NCBI GenBank assembly: GCA_018829205.1
Contig: JAHJUE010000035.1
Coordinates: 1 to 64,000 of the forward strand
Direction: 5' to 3'
Source of the DNA: Bacteroidota bacterium
GTDB lineage: Bacteria; Bacteroidota; Ignavibacteria; Ignavibacteriales; Melioribacteraceae
DNA length: 64,000 bases
Positions 15,384 through 24,283 of this stretch are shown here, one piece after another. A program made the translations under genes and the position numbers. Within the stretch, counting starts at the first letter, position 1. Every line of letters begins with the position of its first letter. The notes under the pieces are model-generated. The model saw only the letters and a program-made list of their open reading frames with translations. It was not told the origin of the DNA and ran no database searches.

Positions 15384-16694
15384 ATGAAAGCAATTATCTT
15401 TTTAATTTGTTTTCTGTCTGCCTTTATTTCTACTATTTACGCGCAATGGGCAGTTCAGGAAACTTCTTTTTCAAAAACATTGTATTGTGTGTATTTTGCG
15501 GATGAAAATAACGGCTGGATATGCGGCGACGCGACTATAATGAGAACAAGCAATGGCGGATTAGATTGGTCCGCTACGGGAAACTTAAACAGATTAGGCC
15601 ATGTACTTTACTCCATAGCTTTCGCGGATAATGACAGCGGCTACGCCTGCGGAGTAAAAATCATTCCGGACTTTGATCCAAGCCTCACAATTTATTTACC
15701 CAGTTACGCTAAAACCTGCAATTGCGGAGAGACGTGGGAATTCCCGAGCGCATGGGGAAACACTCAGGGAAGGTGGAAGTCCGTCTGCTTTGTTAATAAT
15801 ACAACAGGATGGCTGGCCGGTTATACGGGCAGTGCGGGAAAAATTTATAAAACTACAAGCGGGATTAATAATTTTACTTTTCAAGCCCAGTTCCCGAAAG
15901 CAATTTATTCATCCTGTTTTATTGATGAAAATATAGGATGGGTCTGCGGCAAGGACGGTTATATGTCAAGGACTTCAGACGGAGGGGAGAGCTGGACGGA
16001 TCAAAATACGGGGACTCAATTAGACTTAAACTCCGTTAAATTCACAGACGCGCATAACGGTTTCGCGGCAGGTTATAAGTATATATCCGGCAGTCTTGAA
16101 GGGGTTGTATTAAGCACCTCGGACGGGGGAGAAAACTGGATTGTTTTAAATCTACCTGGCCGGTTATTAAATACTGTTTTTGCAATTGATAAAAATACCG
16201 CATGGCTTGGAGGATCAATTCAAACATCGGGGGGGAATAAAGGAATTATTTATTATACATCCGACGGCGGTGTTAATTGGGAACCGCAATACACAAGCGA
16301 AACTTCGACATCAATTTATTCAATCCATTTTATTAACGCTTCAATAGGCTGGGCAGTCGGCAGCGGAGGCGAAATAATAAAAACTACCACGGGAGGAGTA
16401 ACATCTATTTATGATGGGACGGAAGAATTAAATTCATTCAGACTATTACAAAACTATCCCAACCCTTTTAATCCAAATACTAAAATAAATTATTCAATTC
16501 CTAAAACATGTTTTGTTACTCTTAAGGTTTACGACTTATTAGGCAAAGAGGTTTTATACCTTGTAAATGAAGAAAAACCCGAAGGTTATTATGAAGTTGA
16601 ATTTAACGGTGCGTTACTTTCAAGCGGAGTTTATCTTTACAGTATTCAAGCCGGAAACTTCAGCGATACAAAGAAATTTATTCTGTTAAGATGA
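15384..16694 (+). CDS. Secreted Ycf48/BNR-like beta-propeller protein with T9SS sorting domain
   Basis: 436 residues. A signal peptide (1-20, ending in IYAQ) is followed by repeated blades with the Ycf48-type signature: GWICGDATIMRTSNGGLDW, GWVCGKDGYMSRTSDGGESW, GEIIKTTTGG, in five to seven copies. The last 80 residues form a Por-type C-terminal domain with NYPNPFNPNT, FVTLKVYDLLGKEV and SSGVYLYSIQAG, so the protein is exported by the type IX system and attached to or released from the surface. The GGGAG-rich leader AAGGGAGAACC lies just upstream of the ATG. Propellers of this type bind proteins or glycans; the ligand is unknown. Confidence 0.9.
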   Translation: MKAIIFLICFLSAFISTIYAQWAVQETSFSKTLYCVYFADENNGWICGDATIMRTSNGGLDWSATGNLNRLGHVLYSIAFADNDSGYACGVKIIPDFDPSLTIYLPSYAKTCNCGETWEFPSAWGNTQGRWKSVCFVNNTTGWLAGYTGSAGKIYKTTSGINNFTFQAQFPKAIYSSCFIDENIGWVCGKDGYMSRTSDGGESWTDQNTGTQLDLNSVKFTDAHNGFAAGYKYISGSLEGVVLSTSDGGENWIVLNLPGRLLNTVFAIDKNTAWLGGSIQTSGGNKGIIYYTSDGGVNWEPQYTSETSTSIYSIHFINASIGWAVGSGGEIIKTTTGGVTSIYDGTEELNSFRLLQNYPNPFNPNTKINYSIPKTCFVTLKVYDLLGKEVLYLVNEEKPEGYYEVEFNGALLSSGVYLYSIQAGNFSDTKKFILLR

Positions 16695-16703
16695 GAATGC
16701 TTC

Positions 16704-16728
16704 CCGGGTATTTGCAGCGGTGTTATAC
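16704..16728 (+). other. Isolated attC-like right-half remnant
   Basis: CCGGGTATTTGCAGCGGTGTTATAC, just downstream of the propeller gene, resembles the right ends of boundary sites A, B and E (GGTTATTTGCAACGTCGTTATA). No left arm and no complementary cassette-end motif were found. It may be chance or a trace of an older cassette boundary outside the main cluster. Confidence 0.2.
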
Positions 16729-16783
16729 TTCCGGTTTAGTCTTAAAAGTAATTTATTTAAAATCATTCTAAGGACGAAATCTT

Positions 16784-17472
16784 ATGAGTATAAATATTAA
16801 ATCTCAAAAAAAACTTGCCAGACTAGCCGGCGGGTTGTTTTTTATTTGGATACTTACAGGTATATACGGCATTTTTTATATCCCGTCTCAAATAACTATG
16901 ACCGGTGAGGCTAAAACCGTCGCGCAAAATATATTATCTAATGAATTTCTATTTCGAACCGGCATAATAAATAACCTTATCAGCAGTTTAATTTGGATAA
17001 TTATGGTATTGATTTTTTATCGATTATTTAAATCGGTAAATGAACGCCATGCAAAACTTTTAGTCGCGTTTGTTATAGTGCAAATTCCCGTCGTTATTAT
17101 ATCGGAGGCATTTAATATTACATCCCTTATGCTCTTCAAAGGTGAAATATTGAAAGCATTTGAACTTAGCCAGAGACAGGAACTGGCAGTTCTATTTCTT
17201 AATATTAATGATTACGTAGTATCGGCATTAATATTATACTGGGGATTATGGCTATTGCCCCTAGGGAGCCTTGTTTACAAGTCGGGTTTCATATTGGAAT
17301 ATGGCTTCTGATTAACGGCATAGCTTATTTGGTTATGAGCTTTACAGGTATAATGCTGCCGGACTATAAGGAATTGGTCTACAAAATAATCTTCCCGGCA
17401 ATGTTTGGTGAGGTAATTTTAATGCTTTGGTTATTAATTAAAGGAATAAAAATAGAGGAGAAAGATTTATAA
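16784..17472 (+). pseudogene. DUF4386 family membrane protein, frameshifted
   Basis: Two overlapping frames give the two parts of one DUF4386 protein. Frame 1 (16784-17311) covers residues up to WGLWLLPLGSLVYKSGF and then runs out-of-frame to a stop. The shifted frame resumes at GIWLLINGIAYLVMSF and ends at 17472. In the family these segments are continuous, with a few residues between SGF and the next helix, so a small deletion near 17290-17300 is likely. Six or seven transmembrane helices would be present in the intact protein. The function of DUF4386 is unknown. The break may be a real pseudogene or a sequencing or assembly error in a single position. Confidence 0.75.
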
Positions 17473-17538
17473 TTAATTAAAATGTTATAAACATTTTAAT
17501 GTATCACAGTTTATATTGTAGGAAAAGAAAACAGATTT

Positions 17539-17706
17539 ATGAAAAAGAAAATAAAATACAGTAACGAAGTTATCGGTAAGTTAGAAATAGTAAAAGACTT
17601 TCTGCCGAAACCCGAAGATTTAGTTTTTAAGGAAGACACTGTAAAAGTAACTCTTAATTTGAGTAAATCCGATATTGATTTCACAAAGAAAATCAAAAAA
17701 AACTAA
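17539..17706 (+). CDS. Truncated CopG/BrnA-like antitoxin
   Basis: 55 residues, MKKKIKYSNEVIGKLEIVKD then FLPKPEDLVFKEDTVKVTLNLS. This resembles the N-terminal part of a small ribbon-helix-helix-type antitoxin family in which DFLP-PE-LVFKE-TVKVT-SLSK is followed by a helical SxxFFKKxAKKH segment. Here the protein stops after DFTKKIKKN, before the final helices, so it is probably decayed. No toxin gene lies next to it. The following gap (17707-17873) has only a 29-codon GTG frame (17755-17844, ending VNVRASAGG), which may be another gene remnant. Confidence 0.55.
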   Translation: MKKKIKYSNEVIGKLEIVKDFLPKPEDLVFKEDTVKVTLNLSKSDIDFTKKIKKN

Positions 17707-17873
17707 AGTTAATTTTAAATGTGAAACAGTGTTCAGAAATTTTTATCCTAAGCCGTGGATAAAAAAATAAATATTCATGTAAAGAACCCGGATTTAGGAA
17801 ACAAATTTATTCCGGTTAATGTAAGAGCTTCTGCCGGCGGTTAAAACATTGTAAAAAAATAAAGGGATTAATT

Positions 17874-18461
17874 TTGAAACTACTTAAAAATTTCGACAAT
17901 TCTAAAATGACCGATAATAAAATTTGCCTCTCTTTACATTCATTAAAATCCGCGTTTCTATTTATTTTATTTCTTCCGTTATTAGGCATGCAGAATAAAG
18001 GCGGGGGAGGCTGGGATCCCGGCGATTATATTTTCGCTTTTCTTCTTATCACTGGCATCGTTTTATTATATAAACTTGCGCTTAGGAAGTCTGCAAACAT
18101 AGAGTACCGCGCGGCTGTTGTAAATATGCTCGTGACTGTGTTTATCATTATTTGGGTAAATCTCGCCGTCGGCATAATAGGCAGCGAAGGCAATGCCGCC
18201 AACCTGATGCTTTTTGCTGTTACGGCAATCGCAATCATAGGCGCGGTAATAGTTAGGTTCCGTACCTTATTGATGTTTCGCGTATTAATTGTTACCGCCG
18301 CAGCTCATACTCTTGTAACCTTAATCGCACTTTTCGGGGGAATGGGATATCCGGAAAGCGGACCTGTTGAGATCGTTGCACCGAATTTAGTTTTTATAAG
18401 TATGTGGGGTCTATCGGCGTGGCTGTTTTATAAATCCGTTAAAAAACAGGAAGCAGTTTAA
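17874..18461 (+). CDS. Multi-pass membrane protein, unknown function
   Basis: 195 residues with about five transmembrane helices (roughly 24-42, 52-66, 77-100, 108-125, 135-155 and 165-185, some short). The start is TTG at 17874 with AAAGGGA 8 nt upstream. An ATG at codon 10 (MTDNK) is an alternative. A Gly-rich loop (QNKGGGGWDPGDY) follows the first helix. No conserved catalytic residues are apparent and I do not recognise the family. It is monocistronic. Confidence 0.65.
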   Translation: MKLLKNFDNSKMTDNKICLSLHSLKSAFLFILFLPLLGMQNKGGGGWDPGDYIFAFLLITGIVLLYKLALRKSANIEYRAAVVNMLVTVFIIIWVNLAVGIIGSEGNAANLMLFAVTAIAIIGAVIVRFRTLLMFRVLIVTAAAHTLVTLIALFGGMGYPESGPVEIVAPNLVFISMWGLSAWLFYKSVKKQEAV

Positions 18462-18605
18462 TCAACTTATTAAAGCAGAATAGTTTTAGTTTGATTATTT
18501 TATCATCAGGAAATTATGCCGTTCGGACAAATCTTGTTTGTATTAACATGTTAATAAACTATAGTTATTTTAAAATATAACATAACGGCTGTACAAAAAT
18601 TACTA

Positions 18606-19028
18606 ATGAAATTAAACGTAGAATTAAAAGTTTCATTAATTGCCCCGTGCGGAATGAATTGCGGATTATGTTATGCTTTTCAGCGGAACAAAAACAAATG
18701 CGCCGGATGTAATTCATTCAGTCCGGCCAAACCGAATCACTGCCGAAATTGCACAATAAAAAAATGCGTACACCTCAAAAACTCCGGTTCCAAATACTGC
18801 GTCGACTGTGAAATATATCCATGCGCGCGTTTAAAATCTCTCGATAAAAGATACAGAACAAAATACGGTATGAGTTTGATTGAAAATCTAAACGCAATTA
18901 AAAGGGACGGAATAAGAAAGTTTACACAAAATGAAAAAATAAAATGGAAATGTTATAACTGCGGAAATATAATTTGTGTCCATGATGAATTATGTCCCGT
19001 CTGCGGCATTGTTAAAAATAAATTCTAA
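18606..19028 (+). CDS. DUF3795 cysteine-rich protein
   Basis: 140 residues with the DUF3795 signature: APCGMNCGLCYAF, CAGC, CRNCTIKKC, YCVDCEIYPC. It adds an unusual C-terminal zinc-ribbon-like pair, CYNCGNIIC...CPVCG (residues about 116-135). Together there are some 17 cysteines, so metal binding (zinc or Fe-S) is likely. The biochemical role of the family is not established. The protein is soluble, with no signal peptide. Confidence 0.85.
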   Translation: MKLNVELKVSLIAPCGMNCGLCYAFQRNKNKCAGCNSFSPAKPNHCRNCTIKKCVHLKNSGSKYCVDCEIYPCARLKSLDKRYRTKYGMSLIENLNAIKRDGIRKFTQNEKIKWKCYNCGNIICVHDELCPVCGIVKNKF

Positions 19029-19141
19029 TCTTTTCCGCCATTACTATTCCGTTAAACCGGCATTAGCTCCTTTTACAAACATGTTAATTTCAATTCTTTT
19101 TATTATAATAAACATTAGAAATCATAAGCTTAAAAAAAGAT

Positions 19142-20422
19142 ATGTATGAAATTGTAATTATATTAATTCTAATATTAATAAACGGTCTGCTCGCTATGAG
19201 TGAAATCGCGTTTGTATCCTCCAAACGATTTAAATTGGAAGAGAGCGCGCGGAAAGGGAATGAGGCCGCTAAAAAGGCTTTGCTGTTATTAAAAGAGCCC
19301 GAAAAATTTTTATCCGCCGTTCAGATAGGCATTACATTAATCGGAATACTCGCAGGCGCGTTTGGCGGCTACGCTATGGCGGAGGATTTAAATCCGTTTA
19401 TTGAAAAAATAGATTACCTGAGGCCGTATTCAATTGAAATATCATTTTTTATAATTGTCGCTTTAATTACATACCTTTCGTTAGTTATAGGCGAACTGGT
19501 TCCCAAAAGCGCCGCGATGAATAACCCTGAAAAAATAACATTGCTAACCGCGCCGCTGATGTATTTTCTTACAAAGATTTTTACCCCGCTTGTAATATTT
19601 TTAAGTCTTTCCACAAAACTAGTTTTGTTTTTTTTGCGTATTAAAAAGAACGAAGAACCGCCCGTCACTGAAGAAGAACTTAAATCCCTATTAACACTCG
19701 GAACCCGGCACGGGACAATTGAAAAAGAAGAGTCCGAAATGATTAAAAGGATTTTTAGTTTTAACGATAAAAAAGTAACCGCGGTAATGATTCCAAGAAA
19801 TGAAATTGAATGGATTGATGTTACATTGACGAATAAAGAAATCTTTACATTTATTTCCTCCCATCATTATTCAAGGTATTTTGTATGCGATAAAAACATA
19901 GATAATCTGCTGGGATATATTGATGTTAAGGAATTTTTGATAAAATACAGTATTAAACATGATTTTGATTTTCGTACAATTATAAATGAAGCGCTTGCTG
20001 TGCCTGAACATTTTTACTCTATTAACCTGCTCGATAAATTCCGCGCGCGTAAAACAAACCTTGCATTAATTATCGATGAATACGGCGGATCAAAAGGAAT
20101 GATTACACTGCACGATTTGATTGAGGATATATTCGGCGACCTGCCCGAAAAACATGAAGCGCCGGAACAGAACATAATTAAAAGAAAGGACGGATCGTTT
20201 TTAATTGACGGCTCGACCGATATAATTAAAATATCTTCTCTGCTTTCGATTGAAATAGAAGCTGATAATTTTTCTACCTTAAGCGGATTTATTATGTTTC
20301 ATCTTGATAGAATTCCTAAAGAAGGAGACATATTTAATTACGGCATGTATGATTTTGAAGTAATAGATATGGACGGCAGAAAAGTCGATAAAATACTTGT
20401 GAAAAAATCTGCGGAAAATTAG
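19142..20422 (+). CDS. HlyC/CorC (CNNM) family transporter with CBS domains
   Basis: 426 residues. An N-terminal DUF21/CNNM membrane domain (about 1-175, with helices near 1-22, 60-80, 95-120 and 130-150) contains the conserved SEIAFVSSKRFKLEE and GELVPKS motifs. A CBS pair (about 200-325) follows, and then a CorC_HlyC domain (about 340-420, ending DFEVIDMDGRKVDKILV). Relatives export Mg2+ or Co2+ or regulate Mg2+ homeostasis; older annotations call them hemolysins. EEELKSLLTLGTRHGTIEKEE is the typical linker. It is a single gene. Confidence 0.92.
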   Translation: MYEIVIILILILINGLLAMSEIAFVSSKRFKLEESARKGNEAAKKALLLLKEPEKFLSAVQIGITLIGILAGAFGGYAMAEDLNPFIEKIDYLRPYSIEISFFIIVALITYLSLVIGELVPKSAAMNNPEKITLLTAPLMYFLTKIFTPLVIFLSLSTKLVLFFLRIKKNEEPPVTEEELKSLLTLGTRHGTIEKEESEMIKRIFSFNDKKVTAVMIPRNEIEWIDVTLTNKEIFTFISSHHYSRYFVCDKNIDNLLGYIDVKEFLIKYSIKHDFDFRTIINEALAVPEHFYSINLLDKFRARKTNLALIIDEYGGSKGMITLHDLIEDIFGDLPEKHEAPEQNIIKRKDGSFLIDGSTDIIKISSLLSIEIEADNFSTLSGFIMFHLDRIPKEGDIFNYGMYDFEVIDMDGRKVDKILVKKSAEN

Positions 20423-20560
20423 ACGCTCGTCTATGGCAGAAATAATTTATAAATATTCCGGTTAATTAATTCTATTTAATAAAATCTATTTCATAAATTC
20501 GAAATAAACTTTTAATATTTGTTAACTCCTATTTCTATAATACTATAAAGACAAAACTTT

Positions 20561-21409
20561 ATGAAGAAAATTAAAGGACTTTTTAATTTAATACGGTTTG
20601 AACTGCCGTTTTCTGCCGGAGTATGCGTTGTAATGGGGCAGATGCTGGCGCTTGGAAATTTCCCTTCAATTTATTTAACTCTTGCGGCTTTTTTCGCCGT
20701 GTTTTCAATATCGGCTTCCATACTCGTATCAAATGATTATTATGATATCGAGACAGATAAAATAAACGCGCCTTTTCGTCCGCTCGCTTCTAATACCGTT
20801 ACTCTTAACGAAGCGAAAATTTTATCAATATTTCTATTAACTGCCGGACTATTCCTAAGTTATTTAATTTCATTTGCCGCGCTGCTTATTTCAATTATTT
20901 TAATGATTATAGGATTTATGTACAACCGCTATTATAAGAAAAGCGGTTTGCAGGGTAATATAATGGTAAGTTTTTCAGTCGGGATGACTTTCATTTACGG
21001 TGGTGTATCTGTCGGACAGCCGTTTCATAAAGCTGTAGTGTTCTTCGCATTAATCGCCGCGCTTATAGATTTAGGGGAAGAAATCGCCGCCGATGTAATG
21101 GATATGGAAGGGGATTTGCTTATAAATTCAAATTCGGTAGCGATAAAATACGGCAGGGATACAGCGCTTAAAACAAGCGTATTTATTTTTTTACTTGTAG
21201 TACTTCTTTCATTTATTCCGTTTATAATGAAGTGGTTTCCAGTTATTTATTTGATTCCAATTTTAATCATGGACTTTTTCATTTTATACCCGGCGGTAAA
21301 GTTATTAAAATCCGGTAATGAAAACGGACGAAAATATATACGCACAATATATTTAGGCGCGACGCTGGGATTGGTGATTTTTCTAGTTATGAGAATGTTT
21401 TCTTTATAA
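20561..21409 (+). CDS. UbiA-family prenyltransferase
   Basis: 282 residues, eight to nine transmembrane helices. The two Asp-rich motifs of the UbiA superfamily are present: NDYYDIETDKINAPFRPLAS near residues 64-83 and DLGEEIAADVMDMEGD near 168-183. These bind the prenyl diphosphate through Mg2+. The overall pattern is closest to geranylgeranylglycerol-phosphate or chlorophyll/quinone-type prenyltransferases of the Bacteroidota. The aromatic or glycerol acceptor cannot be read from sequence, and no quinone or heme genes flank it. The polyprenyl diphosphate synthase at 59743 could supply its donor. Confidence 0.88.
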   Translation: MKKIKGLFNLIRFELPFSAGVCVVMGQMLALGNFPSIYLTLAAFFAVFSISASILVSNDYYDIETDKINAPFRPLASNTVTLNEAKILSIFLLTAGLFLSYLISFAALLISIILMIIGFMYNRYYKKSGLQGNIMVSFSVGMTFIYGGVSVGQPFHKAVVFFALIAALIDLGEEIAADVMDMEGDLLINSNSVAIKYGRDTALKTSVFIFLLVVLLSFIPFIMKWFPVIYLIPILIMDFFILYPAVKLLKSGNENGRKYIRTIYLGATLGLVIFLVMRMFSL

Positions 21410-21501
21410 AATAAATTTTATCTTCATTCCAACATCCGAGAATTTCAAATCCGTGTTTAAAAAATATCAGTATTTCAAAATATCTTATGGAGCAATAGAA
21501 T

Positions 21502-22056
21502 ATGAATAAAATATATTTTACCGTTTTTAATATTTTACTTTTGGTCTTATTTCTATTTTCTGAACCTATAGTTTCAAAATATAAATTTGATGTAAGTCAG
21601 GCCGATTCATCATCTGAAAGCGAAAAAATATTAAACAACGCTGAACCGAAGGTAACCGGGATTGGGGGAATATTTTTTAAATCGAGAAATCCGAAAGATA
21701 CTAGGGAATGGTACGGAAGAAATCTTGGTCTGGCTATTGATGATTTCGGATCACCGTTTGAATTCAGAAACGCTAATAACCCGGAAGAAATAAATTATCT
21801 TAGATGGAGTCCCTTTGATGAAGCGACAGATTATTTCGCGCCTTCTGATAAGGATTTTATGATCAATTACAGGGTGCAGAACTTAGAGGGACTAATAAAA
21901 ATACTTAAAGAAAACGGCGTTAATATCCTGGATGAAATTGCCGAGTATACATACGGAAAATTTGTTCATATTATGGATAACGACGGTAATAAAATTGAAT
22001 TATGGGAACCGGTGGATAGTGTATTGACGAATATGGGGGGAGCGACTACTAAATAA
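21502..22056 (+). CDS. Membrane-anchored or exported VOC (glyoxalase-like) protein
   Basis: 184 residues. A hydrophobic N-terminus (1-25) is followed by a linker and one VOC module (about 50-172): FKSRNPKDTREWYGRNLGL, MINYRVQNLEGLIKILKENG and the C-terminal metal-ligand region KFVHIMDNDGNKIELWEP. Cytoplasmic relatives without the leader are common; here the leader suggests a periplasmic or membrane-tethered form. The VOC fold supports dioxygenases, lyases or binding proteins, so the reaction is unknown. A second leader-bearing VOC protein occurs at 38864. Confidence 0.85.
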   Translation: MNKIYFTVFNILLLVLFLFSEPIVSKYKFDVSQADSSSESEKILNNAEPKVTGIGGIFFKSRNPKDTREWYGRNLGLAIDDFGSPFEFRNANNPEEINYLRWSPFDEATDYFAPSDKDFMINYRVQNLEGLIKILKENGVNILDEIAEYTYGKFVHIMDNDGNKIELWEPVDSVLTNMGGATTK

Positions 22057-22077
22057 AAATTCGTGCAGACTCGAGAA

Positions 22078-22175
22078 CACACCCCTGCCGCTCCGCGGCT
22101 TCCCCTCCTGCCTACCGGCAGGCAGGCTTGAGAGGGGAAGAAGCTGCGCGCGCAGCACGCGACGAAAGGGGTGTG
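22078..22175. repeat. GC-rich nested palindrome (REP-like element)
   Basis: CACACCCCT (22078-22086) pairs with AGGGGTGTG (22167-22175); inside it CTTCCCCTC (22099-22107) pairs with GAGGGGAAG (22132-22140), and CCTGCC (22107-22112) with GGCAGG (22117-22122). A self-complementary CTGCGCGCGCAG lies at 22144-22155. The block is far richer in G+C than its surroundings. It sits in the 226-bp gap between the VOC gene and the convergent helicase gene and could also terminate transcription. It is most likely a dispersed genomic repeat. Confidence 0.7.
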
Positions 22176-22282
22176 TGCAATGCTGCGCAATAGCAATAAC
22201 TTAAGTAGAATATTGCAAAGTATTGGATAAAATTGAAACTTGGATAAAAAATAATGCTGAACTTCCAGTGTAGCAAAGAACC

Positions 22283-24283
22283 CTAATATTCATCCTCCAG
22301 CAGCCATTCTTCGGCTAAGTCTTCTGTTATATTATCGATAAAACGGGATGGTTTGCTGTATGTAACGCCTTGATATCTGTCGAATATATTCATCGGATAT
22401 GAAATATATAAATTCTGCTTCGCGCGTGTTGAAGCAACATACATTAATCTTCTTTCTTCTTCAATCGTTTCTGTTTTATTAAATGACTGCGACGAAGGGA
22501 AAAATCCTTCCACTGCGTGTATAATAAAAACCGAATGCCATTCCAATCCTTTTGCCGAATGGATTGTGGATAATGTTAAAAATTCTTTTTCTTTATCGGT
22601 GCCTTCAATATCAATAACACTGTCGCTCGGCGGTTCAAGCGCCATATCCGAAAGAAATGAATCCATGCTTTTATAATTCTGAGAAATATTCATAAATATT
22701 TCAAGATCTTTTCTGCGTTTGTGGAAATCATCATATTTTTGAACAAAAAGCTGTTCATAATATTCCATTGCAATTTCCGCTTTTTCATAGGGAAGAGGAT
22801 GTTTTGTATAAAGCTCGTTTAACAATTTGAAAAGATTATATATTCTGTCGTTGTATTTTTTTCCTATTTCTTCTTCGGGTTTCGCTTCTCTTGAAAATCT
22901 AAAAAGACTAATTTCATCCAAAATCTGCTGAGCTTTTTTAGGTCCAATCCCTTCATGAAGCAGAAGCACCCTGTACCAGCTTACAAAATCTTTAGGATTA
23001 GCGGCGATTCTTAAAAACGCAAGTAAATCTTTTACATGCGAAGCTTCAATAAATTTCATACCGCCGAATTTTATAAAAGGGAGATTCGCTTTGTTTAATT
23101 CAATCTCAAGATCAAATGAAAAATAAGAGGACCTGAATAATACGGCTATTTCATTAAGAGGAACTCCTTCTTCACGAAGTTCAAGAATACGGTCGACAAT
23201 AAATTTGGACTGCATATTTTCCGTGGTAGCCGAAATTATAGCAGGCAGTTCTCCGTTTTCTCTGCGGGTATATAAATATTTAGGATATTTCTCAATCGCG
23301 TGCGCAATTATATGATTCGTAAGATTTAATATTTCCGGAGTGCTCCTGTAATTTTCCTCGAGTTTAATAAGTTTTGCCCCGGGGAATAGACTAGGGAAAT
23401 CCATAATGTTTTTAAAGTCGGCGCCGCGGAAAGAATAAATTGACTGGGAATCATCCCCGACAACCATAACATTATTATTTATTTGAGCGAGTCCCCGTAC
23501 AATATCAGCCTGAAGATTATTTGTATCCTGGTATTCGTCGACCATAATAAATCTAATTGTAGAAAGGAGAGATTTAGCGGCAGCGCTTTTTTCCCACAGA
23601 AATTTTTTCAGGTAAACAAGAAGATCGTCGTAATCCAGCAATGAGTTCTTCTTTTTATAATTTTCATACAGGTTATTTATTTCAAGAAACTTATCAAGAT
23701 ACTGCGAATAATGAGGATACTCATCGTTAAGTATATCTTCTATTGAGTCGCCAGTGTTAACGTGCAGACTTAAAACTTTCAGAATAGTTTTTTTATTCGG
23801 GAAACGTTTTTTCATTTCACCGAGATTAAGCTGACCGCGGATTAAATTAATAACATCCTCGCTGTCGCCCTGATCTAAAATTGTAAAAGCCGATTCTAGT
23901 CCGATTGCTTTTGCGTATTTGCGTAATGTAAGATTAGCAAAAGAATGGAAGGTCCCGCCGTTTATTTTAGAGCATCTGTTATCAAGCAGTAAGGCGGCGC
24001 GGTTCATCATTTCGCGGGCGGCTTTTCTAGTAAATGTTAAAAGCAGAATTGATTTTGGATCGATTCCCATTTCAACAAGCCGTGCGACTCTATAAACGAG
24101 CGTTCTTGTTTTCCCGGTGCCTGCTCCGGCAATAACAAGATAAGCACCTTCGGCTGCAGTAGCGGCTTCAAATTGAGCGTCGTTTAATTGTGATCGGTAG
24201 CTGATTTGAAAACGGGCCTCGTCCGCATTTTCGGTTAGAAGGCCCGTTTTATTAATCTTCTTTAGTACATATTTTTTAGTCAT
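22283..24283 (-). CDS. UvrD/PcrA/Rep-type superfamily 1 DNA helicase
   Basis: 666 residues, a 3'-5' SF1A helicase. The motifs appear in order: Q-like LNDAQFEAA, motif I GAGTGKTRTLVYR, LTFTRKAAREM (Ia), TFHSFANLTLRKY, motif II VDEYQDTN, motif III VGDDSQSIYSFRGAD, motif IV LEENYRSTPEIL, motif V TIHSAKGLEWHSVF and motif VI EERRLMYVASTRAKQNLYI. It is shorter than UvrD because the C-terminal tail is missing, resembling a compact UvrD/PcrA paralogue. It is likely to work in repair or replication-fork maintenance. Its ATG overlaps the stop of the upstream small membrane protein gene by 1 nt (TAATG), so the three - strand genes form an operon. Confidence 0.94.
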   Translation of the reverse strand: MTKKYVLKKINKTGLLTENADEARFQISYRSQLNDAQFEAATAAEGAYLVIAGAGTGKTRTLVYRVARLVEMGIDPKSILLLTFTRKAAREMMNRAALLLDNRCSKINGGTFHSFANLTLRKYAKAIGLESAFTILDQGDSEDVINLIRGQLNLGEMKKRFPNKKTILKVLSLHVNTGDSIEDILNDEYPHYSQYLDKFLEINNLYENYKKKNSLLDYDDLLVYLKKFLWEKSAAAKSLLSTIRFIMVDEYQDTNNLQADIVRGLAQINNNVMVVGDDSQSIYSFRGADFKNIMDFPSLFPGAKLIKLEENYRSTPEILNLTNHIIAHAIEKYPKYLYTRRENGELPAIISATTENMQSKFIVDRILELREEGVPLNEIAVLFRSSYFSFDLEIELNKANLPFIKFGGMKFIEASHVKDLLAFLRIAANPKDFVSWYRVLLLHEGIGPKKAQQILDEISLFRFSREAKPEEEIGKKYNDRIYNLFKLLNELYTKHPLPYEKAEIAMEYYEQLFVQKYDDFHKRRKDLEIFMNISQNYKSMDSFLSDMALEPPSDSVIDIEGTDKEKEFLTLSTIHSAKGLEWHSVFIIHAVEGFFPSSQSFNKTETIEEERRLMYVASTRAKQNLYISYPMNIFDRYQGVTYSKPSRFIDNITEDLAEEWLLEDEY

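Noticed and set aside
15673-15936. 87-residue + strand open frame inside the propeller gene
   Set aside because: It overlaps the well-supported T9SS propeller protein in another frame and has no recognisable features.
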